64,000 nt of DNA from the NCBI GenBank assembly GCA_038501625.1, contig JAZAYU010000181.1, forward strand, positions 1 through 64,000. The letters run 5' to 3'. Below are positions 50,558 to 61,937 of the stretch, one piece after another. Each line of letters starts with the position of its first letter. Positions within the stretch are counted from its first letter, which is position 1. The translations under genes were made by a program, and so were the position numbers. This stretch comes from Corbicula japonica. Its lineage: Eukaryota > Mollusca > Bivalvia > Venerida > Cyrenidae. The notes beneath the pieces were generated by a model that worked only from the letters and a program-made list of their open reading frames with translations, was not told where the DNA came from and ran no database searches.

Positions 50558-51043
50558 TGATTGCGTAATTCAACTAGAATTTGGTGTTCCACAGAACACA
50601 TGTGCCACCTACAATTTAATTTGAAATAGGCATAACTCATAAAATAACAAATCTACCAGATATCGCAGGCAATACAAAAACTATCGTCAATCCATTTTAT
50701 TTAAAATAAAAGAATGAATATGATAGAATCTAAAAATTATATTGTTGTCAATATGCCTAGATTTCATGTTGACTGGCTCTTAGAGTTTTAGATATCACAA
50801 ATTATTAAATTTCCCCAAAAATATTTTCCCCACAATAATACAAACTTTAAGATCAACTTTTTGCAAAAGCATAGAAAATATAATGTACATGTAATATTTA
50901 AGTCATAACTCATAAATAAATATTAAAACAAATTTGATACCAACATCAGCTGTGTATAGTGATACAATCAGATGTTGCATGAGACATTCAGTTGGGCAAG
51001 AAAAATCTGTCAGCTCAGGTTAGCTGGTTTGGCAGGAGCCAGT

Positions 51044-51189
51044 GCCCAAGGTTATAAAGCTGAGCATGGAAACCAGTCTCAAATTTCAAGCATCTGATTG
51101 GCTGAAATGGCGACCAGTCGCCATTTCAGCCAATCAGATGCTTGAGATTTGAGACTGGTTTCCAAACTCAGCTTTATAACCTTCAACCC
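51044..51189. mobile_element. Family B hairpin element
   Basis: 146-bp near-perfect inverted repeat, gcccaaggttataaagctgag to ctcagctttataaccttcaa. The matching change (agctga/tcagct) on both arms suggests copying or conversion between arms. Confidence 0.93.
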
Positions 51190-51320
51190 TGGTAAAGCCT
51201 CATTCCAATAAAATCAGTTGACCTTTGGTGACAGATTTTTCCATCTTCACCTCACACTCATGCAAGATACTAATAATTTTATTTAGTTATTATGAAAATG
51301 AAAATTGTCATTATCCACAT

Positions 51321-51508
51321 TTAACCCTTTCCTCCATATATACGCATTTTTACGCACGTGCGACTAGTGTAGATCCAGATCAGCTGGCACATTTGTGCCG
51401 TCTGATCAGGATCTGCACTAGTCACATATTGGTCAGAAATAACCTAAGGAATTAAAAAGCAAACAGTGCAAATCCTGATCAGATGGCACGGATGTGCCGG
51501 CTGATCTG
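51321..51508. mobile_element. Family A element truncated next to GMPPA
   Basis: TTAACCCTTTCCTCC start, left hairpin intact, broken off inside the right hairpin at ggctgatctga. Confidence 0.85.
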
Positions 51509-51565
51509 AACAAACAAAAGACTCGAATCTCAATTGAACACAATAACTCTCATGGTCACAGTTCG

Positions 51566-51666
51566 CTATAAGATGATCTGGTTTTTATAGCAGCCACTGA
51601 GCTCCTTGTTAGGTAGGACTATGGAGTTGAGAATGATTACTTCTGAAGGGACCTGCACATCTGAAC
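51566..51666 (-). CDS. GMPPA: GMPPA terminal exon
   Basis: Encodes [20 protein letters not shown] then KNQIIL and TAG at 51568-51566. A truncated family A copy begins 57 bases downstream of the stop. Confidence 0.95.
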
Positions 51667-54600
51667 CTGTAATGAAACAGAATATCATTTTAATTATGCA
51701 GTTAATACATGTATTCCTTTACATTCGAAGGCTATGGAAATAAAAATTTAAAGGGAGGGAAGAGTGGAGAGGAGGGGTGACAATTGTATTATTAAAGCTA
51801 TTTTTAAAAGAAAATTGTGGCAAAGAGAAAGGAAATGTGACATAAAATCAATTTAATCCTGTAACATAAAAACACAAAACTCTAGGCTGAAAGACTTGAC
51901 TTAACTATGTTTTAATAAAACCTTATAATTTTACATCAATTTTCAAAACAAGTTATTCCAACTTATATAAATCATGCTCAATGATTGCTTCCTGGGTTGA
52001 AACCAGTACTCCTGCCAACTGTGGACGAATTTTGGAAAGTGCAGAAGAATTTCATCCCAGGTGGGATTCGAACCTAGATCTGAAGTCCGACACTGTACTC
52101 TTAGACCAGTGTTCTTCCAATTTTCTTGTGTGTCAACCCATATAATTCAACGTGAGACATATTTAGCATAAACTCCAGAAAAAATAAATTTAATCCTGTA
52201 AAATAAAAGCACAAAACTTTGGGCCGAAACACCAGACTTACCTATAACTGTAATGGAGGGATTGAGTTTGCCGTCACTAGAGAATGTAGGGTTGGCTTCT
52301 ATCTTAGCAAATGGTTTGTTAGGGTTCGGATCATTAGGCGTGCCCTCTATGCGGGTCCATACACCAATCTGAGAGTTCCAACCTATTATACTGTCCAACA
52401 CACAGCAGTGATCCTACAAACAAAACAACATTGGTATTGAAATGTATAACTTGCTTTACTCAAGAAATCAGGATGCCTCATAATATAGGCAAGCAAGAAT
52501 GAATTTTTCACTTTTTTTGGAAAAACTACCAATTTATGGGTTCTAAAATTCAATGTTTTCAGTTTTCTACAATCCCATTTTGCTAAATTCTGAAATACTG
52601 ATCGGCCTATAAAATTAATGAAATTTAGCACCTTACAAATATTAAAAGTATTTGCAGGTCTGGGCTTAAGGTTATAAAACTGAGTTTGGAAACCAGTCTC
52701 AAATTTCAAGCATCTTATTGGCTTAAATGGCGACCAGTCACCATTTCAGCCAATCAGATGCTTGAGATTTGAGACTGGTTTCCATGCTCAGTTTTATAAC
52801 CTTGGGCACTGGGAGTGTTTTAACCCTTTACTCTATAGATACACCTTAATTTCATGGACAAACAGTATAGATACAGATCAGCCAGCATATCCTTGCTGTC
52901 TAATCAGAATCTACAGTTTTCTCTTAAATTCCTAAGGTTTTGTTGATCAAGATGCAACCAGTGCAGATCCAGATTAGATCTGGATCTACATTGGTTGCAC
53001 ATGTGGTAAAATGAGTATATATAGAGTAAAGGGTTAACCTACCAATTGGGAACACTTCTTATTATGACCTATTTCTGAAATTGCAAAGGTTCACATGAAT
53101 TATACACTGCTTTGCTGGTCATAAGAGCATAATCCTATGTCAGTAGGATTTTCCAGGAGTATTACCTGTAAAACAGCACCTTCCAAGATAACCGAGTCCC
53201 TAACTCTGACCCCTTCTCCTAGAACACAGTTCTTCCCTATGGTAGCATTAGGACCTAACTAAAAATACAAGAGAATACAGACAAAATGGTTAAATACTGA
53301 TACAAGAAATATCATTTTATTTTTCATTCCATTTTTTTCTGCATGTTTAGCTGAAAAAAATATTGGTGAAAATTCAACATACGGTATTTCAACATCAATG
53401 CAGCAATTTAATTCACACAAATCCCTACAATCACATATGACCTAAAGGAACCACCACAACAAAATACCATGTGACAACAGCAAACAATTTTTTTACCTCT
53501 TTCTTTATATATCTTTATATATTTTTTTATTTTAATGACATTTTTTTCTGATTTTAGAAGAATTCAAAATCTGGTGACATATAATCATTAAAAATTTGAT
53601 GAGAAAAAAATTCTTTAAAAAAAATGGTTCTTGTAGCAGTCACTCTGGTTACTGAAACTATAAGGGCAAGTAACTGCTGATCTGGATCTACACTGTTCCA
53701 ACATGAGATAAAATACATTTGTAAGGAGTAACGCATAAACAATTAAGTATTCTTGTAAAGAGACATACCACAGCAGTTTCATGGATTTGCGCCGATGGAT
53801 GTATGAACACATCTCCCCTGATTACCGGCTTCCCCACACTGTTCTTAGCCAGTCTCTCGGGGTGGGTGGTGTGATACATTTCTAAATAGTGACGGTTTGC
53901 ATAAATGGCTGCCCTGGAATAAAGAAACAATAAACCAACATTTAGCCTGGTTCAAAGTAAATCGTGCAAAAATGATGGCAACTTGTGGTCCTAATACTGG
54001 CCAATTCAAGTTTTAGAAGCCCTTAACAAGGAATTCATATTTTGTTTGAAAGTAGAAAGTAACTGGGGACATAAAACAAAATGGAAATTTTGAATTTAAG
54101 TTCCAGTTGCCTTTCTTAGGTTAACCCTTTTCTCCATATATATGCATTTTTACTCATGTGCGACCAGTGTTAGATCCAGATCAGCAGGCACATCCGTGCC
54201 ATCTGATCAGGATCTGTACTGGTTGCATTTTGGTCAGGTTTAACCTATCAAATCAAAAAGCCAAAAGTGCAGATCCTGATCAGACGGCATGGATGTGCTG
54301 GCTGATCTGAATCTACACTGTTTTCCTATGCAATAAAGGTGTTTATATGGAGGAAAGGGTTTAGACATTCTTGTTGGGATTTTCTATGGATGTGCTGGCT
54401 GATTAGGATATAAACTGATTGCCCATTTAACAAAATGTGTATATTGAGTAAAGGAATAAATAAAAGCTTGTCTCATTACAACTACAATGTATCCTCTGAC
54501 AGTGATGCCCCTATTGCTACAACATTGGTAACAAAGGGCCTTTACTCTTGTAAAGATGGTCGCAGGAAAAAATCTTTTCTTTATGATCATCTACACATGC

Positions 54601-56002
54601 TTGAATCATCTGAGTAAGTTTGAAAAAAAATCCACATGATAGTTAATGACGAGTTGATGCCACAAGATTTGAGGGATGAACAGATGGACGTATGTACGGA
54701 TGAGTGCAACTCTATTTGCCTCCCTCTTTGTGGGGCATAAAAACAACAGGTTCTAAACTCGCAACTCACCCAGCTGATTTGATTTGACTCCAGAATCTCT
54801 CCGTCTGGTACACATATAGTTTCCCCGATGAAGCCAAGGGAACGAAAATATCTTGTTCCATTCGTATTACCTCCTTAGCCGGTGCTGTAGTATAGTCACA
54901 ACTGCAATAACAGAAGCTATAATATAGTACATATAAAACACATTTTATACTGTTTATTCTTTCCAAACACCTTTCTTTCAAATTTAAACAGACAAAAGAA
55001 ACAGTATTCAGATGATTGTGTAAATTTAAAATATAAAAAAAAAGAAAGAAAAAAAAAGAAAAATACAATTAACTGGTCTCTAAGAATAGCAAAATCTCTT
55101 GTTTTGAACACATTTTTCTTTCTTCAAGTTGAAAAACCATTATTTAAAAAAGTCCAGTTATTACATATGTGAATCCATACCATTTTTAGGGTTTGGGTAC
55201 TAGTCCTATAAAGTAATATGCCACGTTTCACTGGTCTTGAATAATTTATATACATTTACATGTAACATGAACACACAATATGTTACTTGTACAGTTGTAA
55301 ACTAGAATGTGTCCTCACACAGTCACACTGACGCCCCCACTGCTGTTACAACATTTGTAATAACAATGGTCTGTAACTCTGGTAAAAATGGCCACAAGAC
55401 AAAATCCTTTCTTAAAGATCATCTACACATCCTGCTTGATCATCTGTTCAAGTTCGAAAGAAATCTGTCTGATAGTTTTAGGAGGAGTTGATGCCACAAG
55501 ATTTGAAGGACATAATCACGTAAGGATAACAGATGGACGGACATGTGCAACTCTTTATGCCTCCCACTTCGTGGCGGCATAAAAATATTATAAGTTTATA
55601 ATCAACAAAATTAGTAAAATAATTCAAGATGACTGTATTATAGATATGTATTTCAATCTGAAACAAGAACTTTTGTTTAAGTTTTCATCCGCATCACCAG
55701 TAATAACAACAAATCAACAAAAACAACAACAATAACTACAACAACAGCAGCATCAGCCAAATTAGTATAAAAGAACAAAAGCGGTTAACATTCAAATAAC
55801 ACTGAACAGTTTCAAGAATCAATACAAATCTATTGTGAAACATATCACCTTAGTTCTGGATCCCTGGACTTAAAAATTTGAACTTCTCACAGTGTAGGCA
55901 ATGCCAGTTTCTCATAAATTTCGCAAGTATAAATTTTGTATAGTCTAATATAATTTGACATAAACATTGTCATCATTGTCAATGTTATCATGGTCAATGT
56001 TC

Positions 56003-56073
<71 letters not shown>

Positions 56074-59000
56074 TATGTTATAAAGGTCATCTTCATCATT
56101 ACAATTATTATTGGAGTTGTACCTTTATCATCATCATCATCATCATCATAATTATTATCATCAAAACCATCAGTGGCAGCAACAAGGTGCATGTATTGAG
56201 TGTCAGCATGCAATTGCTTAATACATGTATCTAACATTGTCATGCTCATGATAACAATTTAACTTTCTCTGCATGTAAAACATCCCGGAACACCAAAATA
56301 AAAATGACTAGTATGCTAGTATGCTAATGGATTCGGCAGCATGCTTAGCATATTGGCACACATCGACAATTTATTACAAAACTTAACATCTTGTAGAGCA
56401 AATAGATTGGATTATACAAGTTGTACACTGTCAACATTAACCAACTGTTCTAGGCAGCATGGACAGAAAATATGCATTTCCATTCCTGCTAATGAACAGG
56501 CTCAATCAAACCAAGCCTGCAATATGTTAATACTGTGTTAGGTGGCTTTCAAAGTTCCCTCTTTTATACATTTAATTATCAACTGATAATGTCATGTTCT
56601 GTGGCCATACAAATTCACCCTGTACATTTAATAAGTGGTGTTATCTATTATGACCTTTAAAGCAATTGAGCACAATATTTATATTTGTGTAAATTTTAAG
56701 TTGCACATAAACCTGGGCTAGGAAGCATGGACAGTAATATGCATTTCGATTACAGCTCATGAACAGCCACAATCAAACCGAGCCTGCAATATTTTGATAC
56801 TTGTCATGTTTGGTTGCTTTCAAAGTATCTTTTTCATCTATTAGATTCACATATCCATAAAATGCGCCAATCACCTTGCTAGCGACAAAGTTAAGGATCA
56901 CTAAATCATACATTCATGATTACTGCATTGTTTACGACAGAAACCGATTAACCCAAATCCATGAATAAGCCTTTATGAAAGTTTATCACATGGGTGAACA
57001 CTGTAGATCCATAAGAACTGTCAAATGCATGCCATCAGATCTGGATCTAAACTGATCGCTTCTTAAATGAAATAACGGTATAAATCATGATCAGACTGCA
57101 CAGATCTAGATCTACACTGATCTCCCATAGGATATGACCCATATACCATGGATTAAGGGGTTAAAGGTTTCACTGTCATACACTCACAAATCTTGCATGG
57201 TTTACAACAGTAACTGGTTAAATATTGTAACTCTTGGGGTCATTTCATGCTCAATAATTACCCAAAACCTGTAGGTGAATCGTAACTGACAAAAATACAA
57301 CAATAAGAAATCATTGCATTGTCCACAGAAGCTATATATTTTTTAACAGGTTTCTGTCTAAATATAGAATTATTTGGAAAACAGTATGCAACTCCATATA
57401 AATTGTTCACTTCTTAATCAGGGCTGAAGGTTATAAAACTGAGATTGGAAACCAGTCTCAAATCTCAAGCATCTAATTGGCTGAAATGGCGACCAGTCGC
57501 CATTTCAGCCAATCAGATGCTTGAGATTTGAGACTGGTTTCCATGCTCAGTTTTATAACCTTGGGCACTGAAATAACCTAATGAATCTAAAAGGAAACAG
57601 TGTAGATACTGGTCATAAAGCACACAGTGCCGGCTGATCTGGATCTAAACTGTTATCCTGTGCCATAGAGGCATATATTATATGGAGAAAAGTGTTAAAC
57701 AGAAGTGCCATATACAGAATAAAGTGTTTTGATTTGTCAAGAATGAAGTGATAACTTTAAGATTAAAATAGAATTCAAATATTATCAATTCATATGTACA
57801 AAGAAGAGAGGTTTAAACATAATTGAAGAAATATAGTTACGCAGTTGTAACATTTTAATGCAGAACAACTACTGTGTGTCTACGTTATTATACAGTTACA
57901 GTTTTACGGTTATGCCAATTTTAAGGGCTTACTACACTCCTACTGTAGCACGTTCATCGATAAAAACTGCACTATCAAAATCCCAATAACGGCAAAATGC
58001 AGTTCAATGAAACTTTGCACAAATAAGTGTTACTCATGTATCTTTATTTTGCCTATGGTAGAACAGTAAAGAAAAATAGCCAGATCAAAAAATTCCCTTA
58101 ACTTCTATTTGCATAAGTTAACATTAACATTTAATATCTTGAACATAATAAAACCATAAGAAGTCAACAACCCTGTTAGAAATCCTATGGGATAACTTAA
58201 CACATAACAAAAACAAACTAAATTCAAGCATAATTACTGTCTATCCATACCGATACTGTAATAAGATGTAAACACAAGCCAGCAAAGTAAAATATAACTA
58301 ATTATTAAAATGAAGACCAGGGCTTTTTCAGGGGTATTTGGGAAAAAGGCCCCTGCACAAACTGGGAATTTTTTTTACACGGTATACACTGGTTTTACAC
58401 AGGGTGCATACATAGATTCAAGGAATGTAGGTTTCACAGATCACTGATCAAAAGTAAACGAACTAATTTTGTAATTTGAAAAGTCCCTTGATTATATGGA
58501 TCCTCTTGTTTGCTTCTATTTTATAGGCAAAAAAGTCATTTCTGTTGAAATGGGAATTTTTTTCTTGAAATTGGGAACTTTTTTCTTGAAATTGGGAAAA
58601 ATGGTCCCTATTTGGCATTGGGAATGGAGCCCATTATCAGCCCCGTGAGACTAGCTGAAAAAGCCCTGAAGACAGTCATGTGAAACTCTGCCTATCAGAT
58701 GGGCAACATGTATGTGACTTTTAGATTCGCTAGAACTGAAGGTCATAAAACTGAGATTGGAAACCAGTTTCAAATCTCAAGTATCTGATAAGCTGAAATG
58801 GCGACTGGTTCCGGAGATCCGGATCTACACTGGTCCATCTTGCAATAAAATGCGTACAAATGAAGGAAAGGGTTAAGATTTTCTGATTGTTGTAAAAGTT
58901 CATCAAATGACAGTATCGACATGCTAGATAGTTTTGTCGTGTTTAGATAAGCAACATTCAACTAGATGGAGCAATTACTTACTGCTGTGACGAACTTAAA

Positions 59001-59932
59001 TAAAAACAATACAACATCACAGTGTTTATTATGAAAAGGGTATCAGCAACAATAAAAAGGTCTACAAAGAATGTCATTGTTGTTTTAACCCTTTCCTCCA
59101 TAGATACACCTTTATTGTGTAGGCAAAAGTTTAGATCTAGATCAGCCAGCACATCCGGTCAATCTGATCAGAATCTAAACTGTTAGCTTTTTGATTTGTT
59201 AGGTTATTTCTGACCAAAACGCGACCAGTGCAGATCCTGATCAGACAGCACGGATGTGCCGGCTGATATGGATATACACTAGTCCCACATGCTTAAAAAT
59301 GTGTATATATGGAGAAAAGGGTTAAACTGTGAATCAGGGATTCAACTAGCTGCTGAAAGGCAAGGGTCATTTTGATTATATTTAGGGGATTCTGCCAATT
59401 CATATCCAAAACACCGTAAAATTCCTTTTAAATGCCCCTCTCCTAATAAACACCCCTTGTTATTTTTAAGGAAAAAAAAACAGTTAACCTATATTTATTA
59501 TAAAATATTCTTCAGATCTTAAATATGAGTAAAAATAACAATATAAAAATTACTCCATGACATATGGCTGTTACCACATGGGTGACCAGTATAGATACAC
59601 AATATTGCCATCTGATCTAGATCTAAACTGGTTGCTTCTGGTTCTAGCCAGTGAATCAAAAAGCCGATCTGGATCTACACTGTTCACCCACGGATAACAG
59701 CCATATACCCTGGAGTAAAGACATACTTAGCATCCTTTATGAATAAAAACTTTGCATGTCTTGAACTGTAATTTCAATGAACACAACTTAAGGCAACTTA
59801 CTTGTAGTTTTGTTCCAAGTTTTTCTTAAATTCAACCTCCAGTGGTCCAAAAATACCAGGTGAGAACAGGTAGGTCCCACAGTTAATTGTTGTGCTGATG
59901 AACGTTTCTGGCTTTTCTACATAGTGCATTAC
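51566..59932 (-). CDS. GMPPA: GMPPA (mannose-1-phosphate guanylyltransferase regulatory subunit alpha), C-terminal six exons
   Basis: Minus-strand exons in reading order: 59932-59802, 54901-54770, 53913-53769, 53258-53166, 52413-52242, 51666-51566 (774 bp, 257 codons plus stop, phase kept throughout). Landmarks: [11 protein letters not shown] and NCGTYLFSP (end of the nucleotidyltransferase-like domain), FWSQIKSAG, then left-handed beta-helix hexapeptide repeats ([57 protein letters not shown]) and the C-terminal KNQIIL. GMPPA is the catalytically inactive partner that regulates GMPPB in GDP-mannose synthesis for glycosylation. The family is about 420 residues, so the first ~165 residues are missing. 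I could not find their exons between 59933 and 64000, so they are probably beyond the right edge. Confidence 0.95.
52010..52121 (-). mobile_element. tRNA-derived SINE head
   Basis: Minus-strand B-box GGTTCGAATCCC and D-arm-like ctggtctaagagtacag. The anticodon arm does not fold well, so it is a SINE relic rather than a tRNA gene. Confidence 0.5.
52242..52413 (-). CDS. GMPPA: GMPPA exon (C-loop region)
   Basis: Encodes [39 protein letters not shown] and the alpha-subunit insert (C-loop) followed by [11 protein letters not shown]. This insert distinguishes GMPPA from the catalytic GMPPB. Confidence 0.95.
52662..52807. mobile_element. Family B hairpin element in GMPPA intron
   Basis: gggcttaaggttataaaactg to cagttttataaccttgggc. 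A family A element begins 13 bases further on. Confidence 0.92.
52820..53037. mobile_element. Family A TTAA element in GMPPA intron
   Basis: TTAACCCTTTACTC to GAGTAAAGGGTTAA; right hairpin shortened (gatccagattagatctggatc). Confidence 0.85.
53166..53258 (-). CDS. GMPPA: GMPPA exon (hexapeptide repeats)
   Basis: 31 codons: [20 protein letters not shown] and [10 protein letters not shown]. Phase 0 at both ends; acceptor tatttttag. Confidence 0.95.
53769..53913 (-). CDS. GMPPA: GMPPA exon (start of beta-helix)
   Basis: Encodes [20 protein letters not shown] and [18 protein letters not shown], the junction of the catalytic-like domain and the first hexapeptide repeats. Confidence 0.95.
54121..54362. 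mobile_element. Family A TTAA element in GMPPA intron
   Basis: TTAACCCTTTTCTCC to GGAGGAAAGGGTTT, both modules. A short right-end fragment follows to about 54456. Confidence 0.88.
54470..54741 (+). repeat. Interspersed ~280-bp repeat, copy 1
   Basis: aaatcttttctttatgatca, tctacacatgctt, gagttgatgccacaagattt and tgcctccctctttgtggggc match 55300-55584 in order. Confidence 0.8.
54770..54901 (-). CDS. GMPPA: GMPPA exon
   Basis: Encodes [28 protein letters not shown] and FWSQIKSAG. The start, one base after ttgcag, is fixed by the phase 2 exit of the previous exon. Confidence 0.92.
55300..55584 (+). repeat. Interspersed ~280-bp repeat, copy 2
   Basis: aaatcctttcttaaagatca, tctacacatcctgctt, gagttgatgccacaagattt and tgcctcccacttcgtggcgg. 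Confidence 0.8.
56006..56151 (+). repeat. (CAT)n microsatellite
   Basis: About 23 uninterrupted CAT units at 56006-56072, with a second short run near 56130-56151. Confidence 0.97.
56440..56575. repeat. Interspersed repeat, copy 1 of 3
   Basis: gcagcatggacagaaaatat, gcatttccattcctgct, caatcaaaccaagcctgcaa and ggctttcaaagttccct. Related to 56705-56840 and 63755-63885. Confidence 0.7.
56705..56840. repeat. Interspersed repeat, copy 2 of 3
   Basis: gaagcatggacagtaatat, gcatttcgattacagctcat and caatcaaaccgagcctgcaa. Confidence 0.7.
56948..57164. mobile_element. Family A TTAA element, diverged
   Basis: TTAACCCAAATCCATG to GATTAAGGGGTTAA, right hairpin shortened. Confidence 0.7.
57385..57698. 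mobile_element. Family A remnant carrying a family B insertion
   Basis: attgttcacttcttaatca | family B | gaaataacctaatgaatcta, then ggctgatctggatctaaact and a final gttaa. Confidence 0.75.
57421..57566. mobile_element. Family B element nested in family A
   Basis: 146-bp near-perfect hairpin gggctgaaggttataaaact to agttttataaccttgggc; inserted in the spacer between the two family A modules. Confidence 0.93.
57924..58118. mobile_element. Truncated relative of the 546-bp element
   Basis: ttaagggcttactacactcc, gttcatcgataaaaac, gcaaaatgcagttcaatgaa and aacttctatttgcataagtt follow the 47973-48518 element in reverse complement. Confidence 0.75.
58318..58668. mobile_element. 351-bp CAGGGCTTTTTCA-ended MITE (hAT-like ends)
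   Basis: Terminal inverted repeats cagggctttttca / tgaaaaagccctg, flanked by direct repeats aagac at 58313-58317 and 58669-58673. Internal direct repeats cttgaaattggga. hAT-like by terminal motif, but the visible duplication is 5 bp rather than the expected 8. Confidence 0.75.
58735..58875. mobile_element. Half family B element joined to a family A right end
   Basis: One family B arm (gaaggtcataaaactgagat...ctgaaatggcgactggt) runs straight into gatccggatctacactggtc and aaggaaagggttaa. Confidence 0.75.
59085..59325. mobile_element. Family A TTAA element
   Basis: 241 bp, TTAACCCTTTCCTCC to GGAGAAAAGGGTTAA. Confidence 0.92.
59551..59720. mobile_element. Family A copy, internally deleted
   Basis: tactccatgacatatgg to ccctggagtaaag. 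Confidence 0.65.
59802..59932 (-). CDS. GMPPA: GMPPA exon (first visible)
   Basis: Encodes [13 protein letters not shown] and [19 protein letters not shown]. Acceptor tttgaacag, donor gtaagt, exit phase 2. The intron to the next exon is about 4.9 kb. Confidence 0.95.
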
Positions 59933-60268
59933 CTGTTCAAATATAAATGGTCAAGAAAACAAAATAAATCTTTCCTGCACACCATTATGTCCATGTTCAA
60001 AGGTAGAAGGGGCTTTAAACTGGGAATTAACAACGACAACAATATTACTTATTTGATTCTTCACATAATTATACTTTTTTTAAAGAAAATGATAATTAAA
60101 CAATGTTCATGGGTTCTAAATTTCATAGAAATCAATTTTCTAAAATACATTTATGTTCAATTTATTTTGTAGTTGTTTTTAATTTGTTATTCAATCTGTC
60201 CACAAAATCCACAAAAATTGCTACTTCATGAATATTGATGATTTTACAGCATAATTACGCAAAATCTG

Positions 60269-60447
60269 TTAACCCTTTCCTGTACAGACACACCTTTATT
60301 GCTAGGGCGTGCTTCTTTCATTAGGTTATTTCTGACCAAAATGCGACCAGTGCAGATCCTGATCAGACAGCACGGATGTGCCGGCTGATCTGGATCTACA
60401 CTGGTCGCAGATGCGTAAAAATCCGTATCTATACAGGAAAGGGTTAT
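60269..60447. mobile_element. Family A TTAA element, left hairpin lost
   Basis: TTAACCCTTTCCTGTACAG to CAGGAAAGGGTTA. The left module is gone, the right hairpin perfect. Confidence 0.87.
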
Positions 60448-60499
60448 AATTGTTAAGGTCATGTCATCTAACGGTAACAATAAATTTATAAGAACCAGC

Positions 60500-60562
60500 T
60501 TATTAATTATACCTCAAATCGGAACTAAAATTATTAATTATACCTAAATCGGAACTAAAATT
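60500..60562 (+). repeat. Short tandem duplication
   Basis: attaattatacct followed by aaatcggaactaaaatta occurs twice, ~33 bases apart. Confidence 0.8.
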
Positions 60563-60826
60563 AACTTACCAGTTTTGAGACAAATTATGATTGCAACTCT
60601 ATTCAAAGAGTGAATCTGATATGATATTATCTGTTTAAATGCGTTTAAGTCATTTAATGACTGGGGAGATTCCCTTTTATCTGACAATCAAACCAGTATT
60701 CTCTAATCATAGAGTAGCGTAATCAATAGCCTAAAAGGACTGTAATAGAACAAGAGCACTGTTTGTCGTAATATATTGCTCCTCTGTTTTGCTTTTCTGT
60801 ATTTGGTTTGCTAAGTTTTAAATTGT

Positions 60827-61069
60827 TTAAATCCTTTACTCCAAAGGTAACTTTTATTGCATGGGGAACAGTGTAGATCAAGATCACCTAGCAAATCTTC
60901 GCCCATCTGATCTGGATCTACAAAGTTAGCTTTGAAGATTCATTAGGTTATTTTTTACCAAAAAGAGAACAGCGCAGACCAAGATCAGATGGAATAGATG
61001 TGCCTACTGATCTAGATCTCAAATAGTTGCACTTGGGTTAGGACTTATGTTAATAAAGTAAATAGTTAA
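60827..61069. mobile_element. Family A copy, diverged
   Basis: TTAAATCCTTTACTCC to ATAAAGTAAATAGTTAA. Its terminal TTAA is shared with the next element. Confidence 0.7.
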
Positions 61070-61281
61070 CCCTTTCCTGGATATATACGCATTTTTATGC
61101 GTGTGCGACCAGTGTATATCCAGATCAGCCGGCACATCTGTGCCGTCTGATCAGGATCTGCACTGGTCGCATTTTGGTCAGAAATAACCTAATGAATCAA
61201 AAAGCGAACAGTTTAGATCCTGATCTGGATCTAAACTGTTCGCCCTAGCAATAAAGGTGTATCTATACAGGAAAGGGTTAA
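61066..61281. mobile_element. Family A TTAA element, right hairpin excised
   Basis: 216 bp. Left hairpin intact; the right one is reduced to gatcctgatctggatc with its loop and inner stem lost. Confidence 0.92.
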
Positions 61282-61322
61282 ATGTTTGCTGTCGGTCAGT
61301 TTCCCAGACTGTTCTCAATGAC

Positions 61323-61590
61323 TTAACCCTTTAATACATGGGACATGGTATATGACAAATATCCCATGGTAAACCACTGTAAATCCAGATCAGCCAACAA
61401 ATGTGTGCCAGATGGTATGCTCCCACACTGTTGGCTTCTAAATTGGCAGAAATAACCTAATTAATTAACCTAACCAGATCTTTTCATAAGATTCAAGATC
61501 AAGTTGAGACTAGTGCAGATCCAGATCAAACAACACAGATTGGCTGGCTGATCTGGATCTTCACTTGCTGTACACACGTTAAAACTCACT
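61323..61590. mobile_element. Family A copy, diverged
   Basis: TTAACCCTTTAATACATGG, both modules weak, ending near acacacgttaaaa. Confidence 0.6.
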
Positions 61591-61692
61591 TACTGATATA
61601 AACCTTTCACCCTTTGCTTCATATAAAACAAAAAAACTTAAATGATTTGTCCAAGACATGCTGCTGTTAGTAAATGGACCATAAATAAATGA

Positions 61693-61917
61693 CTTTCACC
61701 CTCCATATATATGCATTTTTATGCATGTGCATGTGCGACCTGTGCGCATGTGGGACCTGATCAGGATCTGCACTGGTCACGTTTTGGTCAGAAATAACTT
61801 AACGAATCAAAAAGCGAACAGTGCAGATCCTTATCAGACCACATGCATGTGCCAGCTGATCTGGATCTACACTGGTTGCCCACGCAATAAAATTGTGTCT
61901 ATGGAGGAAAGGGTTAA
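61693..61917. mobile_element. Family A element
   Basis: caccctccatatatatgc to ggaggaaagggttaa; left hairpin shortened. Confidence 0.83.
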
Positions 61918-61937
61918 AAGAAAATGAAACACTGAGA

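Noticed and set aside
52050..52121. Functional tRNA gene on the minus strand
   Set aside because: The B-box is intact but the anticodon arm is poor and no acceptor pairing was found.
55887..56072. Poly-methionine frame on the minus strand
   Set aside because: It is the (CAT)n microsatellite read on the other strand.
839..59932. A new multi-gene system combining DIP2, the cGAS-like gene and GMPPA
   Set aside because: The genes are convergent or separated by kilobases of repeats, one is dead, and their known roles do not connect; adjacency alone is not evidence.
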